From Sorex araneus (taxonomy: Eukaryota > Chordata > Mammalia > Eulipotyphla > Soricidae), in contig NC_073307.1 of the NCBI RefSeq assembly GCF_027595985.1, positions 15,015,627 to 15,079,626 of the forward strand: DNA of 64,000 nt, read 5' to 3'. Made by a program: the position numbers and the translations under genes. Below the pieces are notes generated by a model, which ran no database searches, was not told where the DNA came from, and saw only the letters and a program-made list of their open reading frames with translations. Below are positions 34,101-48,200 of this stretch, piece after piece (positions within the stretch are counted from its first letter, which is position 1; each line of letters begins with the position of its first letter).

Positions 34101-36169
34101 CCAGGAGTAATTCCTGAGTGCAGAGCCAGGAGTAATTCCTGAGCATTGCCAGTGTGACCACTCCTTTCCCCCAAAAAAGAACCAAAAATAAAAAGCCAAA
34201 TCGGGCTAAAGAGCTGCAGTGAGGGGCTGGAGCAATAGCACAGCGGGTAGGGCGTTTGCCTTGCACGCAGCCGACCCAGGTTCGATTCCCAGCATCCCAT
34301 ATGGTCCCCTGAGCACCGCCAGGAGTAATTCCTGAGTGCAGAGCCAGGAGTAACCCCTGTGCATCGCCAGGTGTGACCCAAAAAGGAAAAATAAATAAAA
34401 ATAAAAATAAAGAGCTGCAATGAGAGGAACATAAGAAAATGCCACCCCTACAGGAGCTGGAGGGACGAAGGTGAGAGAGAATGACGGGACCACATGCCCC
34501 GGCATGAACCACACACCCGCAGCGGGTGTTAGGGGACCTGCTCGCAATACCTGTGGTGGAGCTGTTTTGCTGTCTGGACAAAACAAGAGTGGTCTGTCTC
34601 CTCCAGCACTTCCTGGGCATAGCCCACCAGCCCGCTGTTCTCGAGAAGCCCCTGATATTCTTCCACTTGAGTCTGGAATTTGTCTAGTCTCAGTTTCTTA
34701 GACGCGTCGATCGCTCTCAAGACAGATGATTTCCTCTCCTCCAGAAGCCCGTGGAGCTTCGTGAACTGCGCGACGGCTTCCTCCTTAGCTCGCTCCCCGT
34801 TACACTGTGAGGAAACAGAGCACGGCCTCAGCAGCGAACGTCTACACTGTCTTTCACGCGCAGACAGGCACAGAACCGCAATTCCACAGAACCAGCTCAG
34901 ATACTGGGAAGAAAACCACTTTTTTATGACTTTTTAAAAAAACTTGCAGAGCTGTGACTTGGCCTCACATCGCAAGGAATGATGAACAACTTTTTACAAG
35001 GCATCCTTGGCGATTTCAGAATACTTTAATTTCTGTAAGCTTATTCTCTCCAATAAATAATGTATCCAATCGACAAAGGAACCAAAACACTTCAGGCTGA
35101 AGGGATGGACAGCAGACAGGGTGCTCGCCGGGCATGGACCCAGCCCAGGTTCTATTCCAGGCACCCCACAGGGTCCCCTGACCCGACCAGGAGTGATCCC
35201 TGAGTGCAGAGCCAGGAGGAAGCCCTGAGCACGACCAGGTTTGACACTCCCCCCAAAACAACTCACATGCAAAAAAAGAAAACAAACTTCATGTAAACAA
35301 CTCACATGCAAAAAAAGAAAACAAACTTTATGTGTACACTAAGGAAATGATAGCAAAAAATGAACTGACTTAATCAGAGACATAGGCAAATGATTATAAA
35401 TTTCTTAATTTATTTTTTATCCAGAATATTTTGATGCTTTCCACCCTTATTCTAATTTCTTTTAAAAAGTTAAACTAGTGCTATAAAAAAATCTGAACAA
35501 TTCTAGCCTTTAAGTTAGACACAAAGATTTAAATGTCTTCTGTTCAAATTAACCTAAGCAAACTGTAATGGATTCCTGTGTGACCTACATATATTACTTA
35601 GCCTAAGGTTCAACTTCTGAAAACTAGGATCCAGAGAAACCACTGAGGTTTTGTTCGATGATTAAAAAAGATATGTAAAATGCCCACCATACTGTCATTC
35701 CAGTCCATGAATAGTCACCAAACATACAGATATGCCTGTACTTTGTCATAGACTGGTCCTGTCTGTAGTGCTTGTTCAATGAATCAGAGATCAGTTAGAG
35801 TTTGAAAGAACAGAGCACTCAAGAGACCCCAAACCTGCACAGGTGACATGGTCCACGGGGCTAACACAGAGTAAGAGGAAATCTGCACATGGCCTTCTCT
35901 CTGCTTCCGAACCTCAATAATCAAAGGTACCAGAGTCCATTTAGCTAATATCCAAGGCCAGGGTAAACGGGCCAGGGGAGCTGGCCAATGTCGGGAATAA
36001 ACACAAGGATGTGAGAGATGGAGGGAATTTAGAGGAGGATCCATTATGACAATACTAGTTGGAAATGGTCACTCTGGGCAAGAACTGAGTGTTGAAAGTA
36101 GGTAAAGGGATATACATGATAACTTTTCAGCATTTGTATTGCAAACCATAATGCCCCAAAGGGGGGGGG

Positions 36170-36202
<33 letters not shown>

Positions 36203-39200
36203 GGCCACTCTCCACACGCTTGGATGAGCCTCACTCATGAAGGAACTGGCAGAGGAACCCAGGTAAGCGGGACCCGTGGCTAAGATCTCCAAGCCTACTC
36301 AGATTGGGACTGGGCCTCCTCCCTGCCAGCTCCCAATTTTCCAGTAGTTTGGCAGTCACACCCATAAACTGCCCCCAGCACCATGTAATCTCATCAACAG
36401 CCAAGATCCAGAGACTATAAATTAAAACTCCCAGAAAAGAGTGATGCAGTATTTCCTGGAGTGCATGGCCGCATTTGCGGCCGCACAACCTCTTATACTC
36501 TAACCACTGATGTACCTACAGTAGCACACATTTGTTTGGTTTTAACATGCTTGCTTGTTTTCTCTTATATATGGACTTAAATGGCTCCAGGGTGAAATAC
36601 AACAACTTTCACACACTTCCCTCTTATGGTGGTGAGAAGATGCTCACTGGTGGGGTGGGTGTTTGAATATTATCTGTAATGAACTATTGTGAATTACTTT
36701 TTGAAAATAAAATGGAGAGGGGGGGTGCCTGCCATAGAGGCAGGCAGGGGTTGGTCGTGGCTTTAAGGGGTGGGAGGGAAACTAGGACACTTGTTCTGGG
36801 AAATGACACTAGTGAAGGGATGGGTGTTGGAAAGTTGACTGAAATCAATCATGAACAGCTTTGTAATGCTCTATCTCGTGGTTATTTAATAATAAAGAAA
36901 TAACCATGTCCATTCAAAAACTCTGGAATTTGGGACTGGAGCGATAACACAGCGGGTACATCATTTGCCTTGCACACGGCTGACCTGGGTTCGATCCCTG
37001 GCACCACATATGGCTCCCAGTAGGAGTGAGCCCCAAAAACCAGCAGGTGTGGCCCCCAAATAAAAACCAACCAAACATTCGAGGTTGGGGGCCCAGCAGG
37101 TGAAGTGCTGGGTCTATGAGTCCCCGTTCAATCTTGCGTGCCTGTGCGCACACTCAGGCTTGGAACTCTGAAAGGACCTTGTCCCCCACTCTCTAACGAG
37201 ATGTCTCGAGCACTGTCCATCTGCAGCACGGATATATAAGCATACAGAGGAATCTTTGCCAACACATGTGTCAAAGCCACATCACAGAAGTGACCTCACC
37301 CCTCCTTGGTTCAGTAACTCCCCTGAGCCTCCCTAGGCCCCGTTTCCCTGTTTCTGTGGTGGCATCTGTGAGTGGAACTGCAGCTGGATTGCTCCTCTGC
37401 ACTGCTGCAAGATTTCCCTACACTGTCTCCTACGACTGCAGCTATTTGTCACCTCTAATATTTCATTGTGGCTAGTGGCCAGCTTTGCTCTCACCAGGGC
37501 CTGTGAAGGCTGAAATACGTGTCTCCTGGTGAACAGACTTCGATCCTGAACGCTGACGCAAACCTGGTCTTGCCAGCATACAAAACAATTTCCAAGTTCA
37601 CCCTGCTGACTTCACAAGCCACCGGAGGCCAGATGCACGGCCACAGTGATGAAGGGCTGGCAGCTTTCATTTCCCGGGAAAGGTGACTCTAACATAAACC
37701 TCACTCCCAGCTCGTCTCATACCTTTGGGGTTTGAAGAATGACTACATGACAATCAAGACAGGTAAGACAGACACAACCCCTGTCTCACTCACCTCCGTT
37801 TCTTTCATCAACAAGTTCAGCTCAGAAATTTGACTCTTCACCTGGCTCTCTTTTCCAAGAAGGTAGTTAATATCCTTCGACAGTTTCTCCTGTTGGGACA
37901 CAGAAAGAGAAGTTAGCACAGGCCTGGCTGAATTGGTATTGTTCAGTTTTTTGTTTTGTTTTGGCTTTGGGGCCACACCCAAAGCAGTGCTCAGGGCTCA
38001 CTCCTAGCTCTGTGCTCAGGGATCACTCCCGGCAGGGCTGGGGGGGCCATTGGAGAGACCAGGGATCAAACCTGGGTCAGCCAGGTGCAAAGCCAAGGCC
38101 TTACCCGCTGGACCATCGCCCCAGCCCCTGAATAAGTGCTTTAACGCCGAAACATTCATTCTCCTCTGGGGCCCATGACATCGCAGAACATCAACGATAG
38201 CGCTTGCCCCTATAACCCACTACAAAAGTTTTCCTGCAATCCACACACTCCATGTGGAGAGAAGACACAAAACGCTACACACACACACACCCCCCAAAAA
38301 AGTGCCAAGTACAAGAGTTATGCTCATTTGTGCAAAGATGCAGAGGAGACACAGAGCCGAAACAATGCAGATACATATTATTAACTTAAAAAGAAGACAA
38401 AAATTAAAATGGGTGGCTGATTTATGCTTTTTTTTGGGGGGGGTCACAACCCAGAGATGCTCAGGGGTTACTCCTGGCTTTACACTCAGGAATTACTCCT
38501 GGCGGTGCTTGGGGGACCATATGGGATGCCGGGGATCGAACCCGGGTCGGCCGCGTGCAAGGCAAACGCCCTACCCGCTGTGCTATCGCTCCGGCCCCAT
38601 GGGTGGCCGATTTATGGATGAACTCATCTTCAGAATATTATTTAAAGAAAAAAAAAAAGGAAACAAAACAAAACCCAAAAGAAATAAAAGCATTTTGTTG
38701 GGCTGGAGAGACAGTATCAGGGCAGATGCCTGGTTAGATCCGCCACCATACATGGTTCCGAGCCTGCGCCACTGAGCCAGGCGGTAGCCCTGGGCACCAC
38801 TGAATGTGCCCCAAAATTAAAAACATGATGTTACTAGCTGGTTTCTTGCAGATGATTAAATCTGCGAGTCAACTTTTGTTTCAGTTTTACGTGAGCAATA
38901 CATACGCGCAGCTCTGGCTCTGAATTCCTTTGCATCTCTGCTCAAAAGTGCACACCTTTCGTACTCTGCACTTTTGGTGTGTGGAGGTGGGGGGTGTACT
39001 CTGTGTTTTATGTCTGATGTGGTCTTCTTGCCACCTGGCGTGTGGACTGCAGGAAAACCATTTGACTGGGTGACAGTGGCAAGGGCCGTGGTCGGTGTTC
39101 TGCGATGTCATGGGCCTCAGAGGAGCATGAATCATCCCGCAGATGATTCAAGGGGCGACGGGTAGGGCTGAGGCACAGAAGTCCCTTCGCTGAAGGTGAT

Positions 39201-42200
39201 AAAGGTCCCACCACAACAAGAAGCTCACACAAACTCCACAGGCCAGCAACAGATGATCTTAAAAACAGCAACTGTCCTGCAAAAGCCTGGCCTTCCGCCT
39301 CCACCCCTCCACATCAGCTGGCCCTGGACCTACTGATGTGTAGGTGTGTCATGACCCCGTCCACACCTCCTTCCTCATCAGTACAAGAATGCCCTGCAGG
39401 GAAACCCTCGGGGGCGAGCGACACTGTAACTCAGCTCCTCCCTCAGGCCGCTCAGCGAGTGAGGGTGTATCAGGAAGCCACAAGGCAGGAAGGCGCTGAC
39501 CACCCCGCAGCCCTACCTTGAGGGTTTTGTAGGCACTGCTCATGCTGGTGACGCGGTGGTTGGAGTGGTTACCGCCCAGCTTGCAGAGGTGACACACGGG
39601 CCTCCTGCACAACTCACAGTACATGTTAATTCGTTCCGTCTCGTGCTCAGGGCACATTAAGATCTAGGGAAGAAAGAAAGATCAAGGTGTGACTACAGGG
39701 AGGCCACCACCGAGAAGGTCCCCAGACACAGACACCTGCTTGGGGAGTCCATGGGGAGTCCCAAGGTGCCAGCCCCACCTCCGGCTGACCTCGGCACCCA
39801 CCGCCCAAGCACTCCCGGGGCTCACTCCTGAGCACAGAGTCAGGAGTCGCCTCACACCCAGCCCAGAGCACCAGTGGGTATGACCTCAAACCCCTAGAAA
39901 GATAAAAATTTAAAAGGAAATCACTAGAGCCTTTTACACGACTCAAAACATAAAATCAAACCACGTGGAAAAATTCTATCAGCACTGCCCTTCTGGTTTG
40001 AGGATTCAAATCATCCACCACATATGAGGCTGCTATTGCCTTAAATTTGGTGAAGAGAAAGTTTACTCCTGTCAGACTAAAGTGGGTTTTACCAAGTGAG
40101 CCTTGGACCACCTGAACGAGGCAGCGCTTCTTTTTTTTCTTTCTTGGCTTTTTGGGTCACACCCAGCAGTGCTCAGGGATTACTTCTGACTCTGCAATCA
40201 GGAATTATTCCGGGTGGTATGCGTGGGACCGTCTGGGATGCCGGGGATCGAACCCAGGTCAGCCGTGTACAAGGCAAACACCCTATCCACTGTGCTATCA
40301 CTCCAGCCCTGAGGCACTTCTATTTTCCCTTTTTTTTTTTAATGAATCACCGTTAGTTACAGACCTACAGACATTCATGATTACATTTCAGTCATACAAT
40401 AATCTACATTTCAGTCATACAATGATCTACATTTCAGTCATACAATGATCTAGCGCCCATCCCTCCCCCAGTGCCCATTCTCCGCCACCTGAGGCGTTTC
40501 TTATTGATGACCCACATGATTCCCAAAAAAGGGATGTCTCTGAGGCCAGAACTTTTATAATGGAGCATCCAGATGCATTTGCTTTCATTCATGAATGCTC
40601 AGACACTGACCTGACTTACGTTCATTCAGATTTAATTCCCACCTTTTCATTTATTCGGTAAACTATCATCACAGGTACAGTTAATATGTAATGCAAATTT
40701 TTTTCTTTGAAAGTTTTTTTTTGTGTGCTTTTTTGGGTCACACTCAGCGATGCACAGGGGTTACTCCTGGCTCATGCACTCAGGAATTACTCCTGGTGGT
40801 GCTCAGGGGACCATATGGGATGCTTGGCATCGAACCCGGGTCAGCCGAGTGCAAGGCAAATGCCCTACCTGCTATACTATCGCTTCAGCACCCTGAAAGG
40901 CTTCTTTTAAAATAGTGTTTTAATAATATCAAAAAGTTGTCCTGAATCCAACAGATTGGATTTTCAGCAATAACTACTGATCTGATAGCTTAAACACTTA
41001 AAACAAATTTTTTTTTTCTTTTTGCTTTTTGTGTCACACCCGGCAATGCACAGGGGTTACTCCTGGCTCTGCACTCAGGAATTACTCCTGGTGGTGCTCG
41101 GGGGACTAGATAGGATGCTGGGAATCGAACCCGGGTCGGCTGCGTGCAAGGCAAACGCCCTACCTGCTGTGCTATTGCTCCAGCCCCCTTAAAAAAAAAT
41201 TAAAAATAATTTCTACTATATAAAGTCCTTGTGACAATGTGTAGATCTAAAAATAATGGGCACGATTTTAATTCTTCAGCATGTTAAAGTGTCAAAATGC
41301 AAACATAGGATAAGGAATAGCTCCCAGAGGAGTTTTCCATAATTCCACTTTATTAACACTACCAAGCTGAAATTCATCTTTTTTTTAATTTTATTTTTTA
41401 AGAAGTTATTTACGATGATCTGTGACAAATAATATTCCAACACCAATCCCACCACTATTGCACCTTCCACCACCATTTCCAATTTTCCCAACCACCCTCA
41501 AGCCTGTCCTTAAAGTAGACCCTGAATAATGTATTGTATATGGCTTGTTACAAATAATTCGCTAAAAAAGATCAAAAACTGTTTCCTTAGAAGAAAGGGT
41601 TACAGGTTAGCCTTGTCAGACACCTTTCTCAATGCGACACATTCAGATTTATTCATATTTATTTGGTTCTCTCTGAACAATCTCTCATTATATCTATGAA
41701 TAAGGTAAGACTAATTTAGACTCGAAATTTTTTACTCAGAGTTTCATTAACTTCTCACACACTTCAAAACTGTGGAGCCAGACGGACCCCAGGGCTCCAC
41801 ACACGCAAGGCTGTGCTCAACTGCTCTGGTTACATCTGTGGCCCCGAAATTCTTAACTCATGAGACTCAAGCTTAACACGTTGAATGAGAAGGGGTTCTT
41901 TGGGGCTGGAGCGATAGCACAGCGGGGAGGGCGTTTGCCTTGCACGCGGCCAACCCGGGTTCGATTCCCAGCATCCCATATGGTTCCCCGAGCACCGCCA
42001 GGAGTAATTCCTGAGTGCATGAGCCAGGAGTAACCCCTGTGCATCGCTGGGTGTGACCCCCTCCCAAAAAAAGGAGAAGGGATTCTTTAATGAAGCAAGA
42101 GTATTAACCGATTCTTAAAGGAAACTTTAAAACAGCAAGTTGAAGCCATAAACTTTTAAAAATCTATGACCTAAGGCTAGAGTGACAGTACAGCAGGCAG

Positions 42201-45200
42201 GGCGCTTGCCTGCATACAGCTGACCAGGATTCAATCCCTCTGGCACCCCCCAGGGTCCCCTTAGCCCTGGCAGGAGATCCCTGAGTGCAGAGTCAGGAGT
42301 AAGCCCTGAGCACTGCCAGGTGAGGCCCAAACACAAACAGAAGTGAAAAAGGAAATTGCAGGGACCGGAGAGATAGTTCAGCGGGGCTGATGTTTGCCTT
42401 GCACCTGGCACCCCCGGAGCTGAGCACATATGGCCCCCAGCACTACCAGGAGTGATCCCTGAGCACTTCCGGGCGTGGTCCAGAACCAAAAACCAGAACA
42501 AAAAAATTAAATTCCCTTGAGAGAGTGCCCAATATTTTATTACAAGAAAAACGTTAGTCTTGGGGCTGGAGTGATAGCACACTCCAGCCCCAAGACTAGT
42601 GATAGCGGGTAGGGCGTTTGCCTTGCACTCGGCCAACCCGGGTTCAAATCCCAGCATCCCATATGGTCCCCTGAGCACCACCAGGGGTGATTCCTGAGTG
42701 CATGAGCCAGGAGTGACCCCTGTGCATTGCTGGGTGTGACCCAAAAAGCAAAAAAGAAAAACGTTAGTCTTTACCTGTGTTCACCTAAAAGAACTCAGGT
42801 CAACTCAAAGGAAATAAATATATTAAGACCTGTTTCCCCGTGAAATCTTTCAGACAGGGCCTGAGCAACACATTCAAGCCCCAGTGCTCGGGAGGGCAGG
42901 GCTGAATCTCTCGGAAGGCTTTGGCATCGCTTGGCCCGGCTTCCAATTCCCCTCTGGCATCAGGCTCTCGACCGGGGACACTTCTCCTTCCACTTCCTCT
43001 CCTGCCACCAAGAGGAAACGCCGGCTTGGCAGAGACGCCGCTCACCTTGGGCCTGAAATTGGTGGTGGGTCCCACATACTCATGTTGGGCTTTCACGGTG
43101 CCCCAGGGGTGGTAGATCTTGAAGCACTCGTTGCAGTAGCTGGCGCTACAGTCCATACAGCTCTTGGTGGACTCCTGGGGCGGAGGTTTACAAAGGTCAC
43201 ACATAATAGCCGTGGCTGCCCTGGCCGCCTGCCTATAACGCTCAACAATAGCCTCCAAAGTGAAATTCCGAAACAAACCATTGATTCCCCGCTCGCCGAG
43301 ATCCACATCGTGTTCACAGCCAGGGCATGGAAAAGTAGTTGTTCGGGGAGTCAATGAATTGCGTTTCCAACCTGTAGGGCAAGGAAATCCTGGCTCAGTT
43401 AGGTCAGCAGGGGAATGTATGGAAGCAGGGGTGGGGAGGGAGGGGCGGGGTGGGGGGTGATGAGAGGAAGGAAGGGAGGGAGGGAGGGAGGGAGGGAGGG
43501 AGGAAAGAAGGAAGGAAGGAAGGAAGGAAGGAAGGAAGGAAGGAAGGAAGGAAGGAAGGAAGGAAGGAAGGAAGGAAGGAAGGAGGGAGGGAGGGAGGGA
43601 GGGAGGGAGGGAGGGAGGGAGGCGTGTTTGGGAAGAGTGAAATTGAAAATCATCTTCCCAAAATGCACACTCTAGTGGTGTCATTTGAATTCATTCGTAT
43701 TTTGACATATTTTTCTCTTTTTCGTAAGCTGTTTCTCTGGTATACGAAAGACAATCCTGGGCTATTAGATAGCCTTTGCCCCCTCCCACCCCACATTTCC
43801 TTTTTCAAAATATTTCACACTGAACTGATATTGCTCACGTGTGCAAGTGCTGCTCCCAGGACCACCACCAGAGTGCCCAGAGTAGACTATTCTATGTTAT
43901 CCTACAGAAATCCCATACGAAAGCCATGTGAAGTCAGGCAAATAAAACACCAAATCATAAGACAATACTACAAGGGTTAGAATCGACTGAAATTGTAAAA
44001 TGAACTGTTGGCGTCATTTCTGCAGACTTTGCCCCCAAAATCTGGCTTCCATTTCCACGAGCCTAGTCTTGGCTGACTGTCTTGGGGCATGAGACGCATA
44101 AAAGTCCAGGACCCCCTAACCAGAGGTCCCGGAGAGGCTCAGGAGAGATGCAAACAGTTCTGTAAACTACTTGAAATTGTACTTAAACAAAGCTTGCATC
44201 TGTACACATCTACATTTTCTAATGAAACCTTTCCATGGCTTTTAGCAAAGGACTATGTGACTACAAATCGTTAAGAACCACTGTAATAGAATCCGTTTCC
44301 CACTGTAGTATTGTTTTATCTGGGAAAATTGAGTAAGCAAAACTATGAACTAATTGAGTATGATCTACAAAAGCTGAAAAAGCTCATTCAAAGGCCCAGA
44401 ATCTAATCACTTTAAGAGGGACCAACCATTTAAAATCTTCTTCTGACCTGGAAAAAAAAAAAAAAAAGAACCACTACAATTACTTAATTCAGTAAGTCAC
44501 AAGTTGCCCCACAGGCTTGATTACAAATAACTTTATATATTTTATCCATAACAATGAATAACCTTGGACACTACATTCACTCAGTTTTATCTTGATTTTT
44601 AACAAATCAAGATACCAAGGCAGAACAGCTCCGACCCCTGGTGCACAAGAATCCAGGGCTGTCCCGGGGCTCTGCCTGATGGAAACCACAGGCCCTTGAC
44701 TTACAGGTCTGTTCTTGGCTGCCCATAGGACAACTCCACAAACAAACAAACAAACAAACACTTCTTAACCTACAGCCTTCTGGCATACTGCCTGTGAGTC
44801 AGGAGCAAGAAATGATTAACCTCAGTTTCCCACTCCAATAGAGAAGGTCTTTAAACAGTTACATTAACGTTGCCTTGGATATTACCATCCTCAAAAAGGA
44901 ATTTGAAAAGGTTATCTAGAGTATTATATCCCACATGAAAGTTAACAATTAGACCACGTTATGCATTAAGGTGACTTCATGGCATGCACAATGTCACGGG
45001 AAGCGCGAATGCTATTTAAGCAGCTAACACACAACTAACATGAAGACATCTTATCCTCCATTGCTCTAAACAGACCTCAACATGCCTACAAAACAAAGTG
45101 GCCTCATTAAAGCAAAAAATGGAAAAGGCTATATAAAATGTATTCTTGAAATCACTTTTTTAAAACATGCAACACAGGCCAAGCACTTCCCAGCACGGGC

Positions 45201-48200
45201 GGGCATGCAGTGAGGTCAGCGGCACGGCTACTTTGAAAACACATGCAAAGGGCAATTCTGAGTGAAAACACAAACCAAACCATTCCCAGAGAGTGAGACT
45301 GTGCAGTGGTCAAGTTCAAACGAATGGAAATTCATATTCAATGCATGCTCCACACGGGAACGAGGTGATGGAACTGAAAATAGATAACTAATCTCAACAG
45401 CCGGTATTTAAAAAAAAAAAAATGGCTTGTTACTGGTCTTATGAACTGACGACAGTGATCAATCCAGTAAATGGGCTAAGACAAAATTCAAGCATCACAA
45501 TGAAATCATGCTTGGAATCATGATGAGACCCAGACTTTGGCAGGTAGACTCAAATCTCAAAAAAAGAAAGAAAAAAATATGCTGCACCCCTTTTCTGTAA
45601 CCCTCTTAATAAAAAGTAAAATGTCAGACAAAAATATTACCCTGTACTACTTAATTCAAACTATTAAATCAATCAATCCCGCTATTTTCCTCATTAGACT
45701 TTAAAAGTTCCCGAGATTTTTCTAAAACGTGCACCATTATTTCATCTGTGCGCATGTGCCTACCATTGTTTTCACGGAAACAGACAATATTTGCTCAGGG
45801 CAACAAAGAAAATCAGACATCAGGATATTCTGGGATGCAAACTTAAAGAGAAAAATATCAAGACAGGGGAACTAAAAATAAAAATGTTTTCCATTCCTAT
45901 AACAAGACTATCTAATATAGTAACCACTGGCCAAATGTCAAACCATTTAAGTCCAGGCAAAAGCTCGGCTCCGATTCTCCAGAGACATAAATGGCTACTG
46001 GCCGCCATTCCTGGCATGGGGGCAAACCCGCCCTGGCCATAGGATGTCCTAAGAATCGCACAGCTCCAGACAGAGACCCAGAGAGAAAGGAGAGGAGGGC
46101 AGCTGGCGGGGGGGGGGGTGGGGGGGTGAGGGTTCATCTTTGCAAAGGACTTGAACTGACTCTCCCCCAGAGACCTTTTAAGCAGAGACAGCTGAAACGT
46201 GAGTCCTGACAACTTGGAAACAGACGCCCACAAATGTCCTAACGGGCTGGTAAGCGATTCCTGGGCAGCCTTCCTCCCCGTGTTTCACCACTCAGGTCAG
46301 AACGGAGGATCAGGCCTTTATGATACCAACTTGACTTCTAAGGCAAGACGGTCGGTTCATATCAGACCCAAAGCTGGCTCAGCGGGTCTGGCTACCAGCT
46401 CCCCTGCTCCTGGTTGCCACCTGGCCGGGGTCCCTGTGCCCTGGCCCGGGCCAACCCCCCACCTTTCTCTTCCACAGTCTGCCACTCAGCTGTGCCTATG
46501 AGTTAGTGACCCCCTGATGTGAGCATTTACAGCCAGACAAAACTTCATCCTCAACTACCCTTGGAGCCAAACAGACTTTTTTGTAAGCTAACTGCTTCGA
46601 CCTTTCCAGTGACAAGATTTCCACTTTTTTTTTTCTTGCTTTTTGGGTCACACCCCGGTGATGCACAGGGGTTACTCCTGGCTTATGCACTCAGGAATTA
46701 CTCCTGGCAGTGCTCAGGGGACCATATGGGATGCTGGGCATCGAACCCGGGTCGGCCGCGTGCAAGGCAAATGCCCTACCTGCTGGGCTATCACTCCAGC
46801 CCTGATTTCCACTCTTAAAGGTGGAATTCTACAACTCCTGGGACTGTGGGCGTTTCCACTCCAGGCCTGCAGTGAAGGGTCAGAAATACAGAAAAGGGAT
46901 CATGATTCGGGGCAAGATTTTACAAAAAAAGGAAAGTGTCCCCAGCAAGCCACCCAAAAGTGGCCAATTTTCCTTGGAAGGTGAAATGGAGAAAAAAGGA
47001 ACTTGGAATACGCTGGCCCCTCCCTCACGGAGAGCCAGTGCCAGGGCGGAAGAGGGAGTACAGGCAGGTAAGGCGCCTGGTTGGATGCCTGACACTGCAG
47101 ATTGGCCCCTGGGCCGGGGGACTCCTGAGCACTGCAGGGAGACGGGCAGTCCTCCTGATAAACATGCACTGCACATTATTTACCCACAAAGGGGTAGAGC
47201 CTCAATTGTAAAAGTCTGATGCCAAAGATTTTCAAATGTGAACATGCCATATGCACGAAACTGGCCAAGATGGGGCTATATTCATAACAACTGAGCTGGA
47301 GAAGACACAGGTATAAAGGCAGTTGCCTGGCATCCTGCCAACCCCTCAAAGCCCCTCAAACCCCTGGTACCACATATGGTCCCCAAGTGACCATCCAGAG
47401 CACCACAGGGTGTGGACTAAGCCCCAATGCCTCCCACCCGTCACCCCCCCCAAAAAAAGAAAGACACTGTAGTAAATGTTTGAAGTCATTAGAAAGTACT
47501 GGCTTATTTAACCTCGCACAGAAATGTGGATGTTGGAGCCGGAGCAATGGTACAGCAGGTAGGGCGTTTGCCTTGTGCATGGCCACCCCGGGTTCGATTC
47601 CCAGCATCCCATATGGTCCCCCAAGCACCACCAGGGGTAATTCCTAAATACAGAGCCAAAAGTAACCCCTGTGTATCGCTGGATGTGTCCCCTTCCACCC
47701 CAGAAAAAAAGAAATGCAGCTGTTCAGGGAAGCTTAGTTCCACAGAGCCTACGGGAAGGATCTGGGGGGTAATACCGAAAAAACAGGCGCATGCTATTTC
47801 TCCAGAGATATCTCGCCCGGTTCACTAAGAAACGGGAGCATTGATCAGCAGTGCTCCTGTCCAGAGTCTCAGGGGAAAAACTTCCTTGTGAACTGAGTCC
47901 TGGGGACCTTTCAGTCCTTTCAGCCAATTGTGTTCCCTCTCTCAGATCAGTTTGAAGACTTGACCACTGATGTTGTGAAACCCGGGGACACAAGACTGTC
48001 CTTGCTGCAGCCACACGAGCAGGAAAGCATGTTCTACCTCTCCACCCCAGAGGTCTCCACTGGGAAGCTGGGAACAATGAACAGAAAGCCAGATTTAGAA
48101 CTGGATTTCACAGAGACGTAGTCACGGCTTGCTAACAAAAGAGAAAGCAGTAACTGTGTGACTGTGTCCTGCACAAAATACAATTATTGAATTAACAGTT

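Noticed and set aside
47930..48121. Plus-strand frame reading FEDLTTDVVKPGDTRLSLLQ
   Set aside because: It looks protein-like at first sight, but has no known relative I can name and no acceptor/donor pair in phase. It lies antisense inside TRIM36 intron 2.
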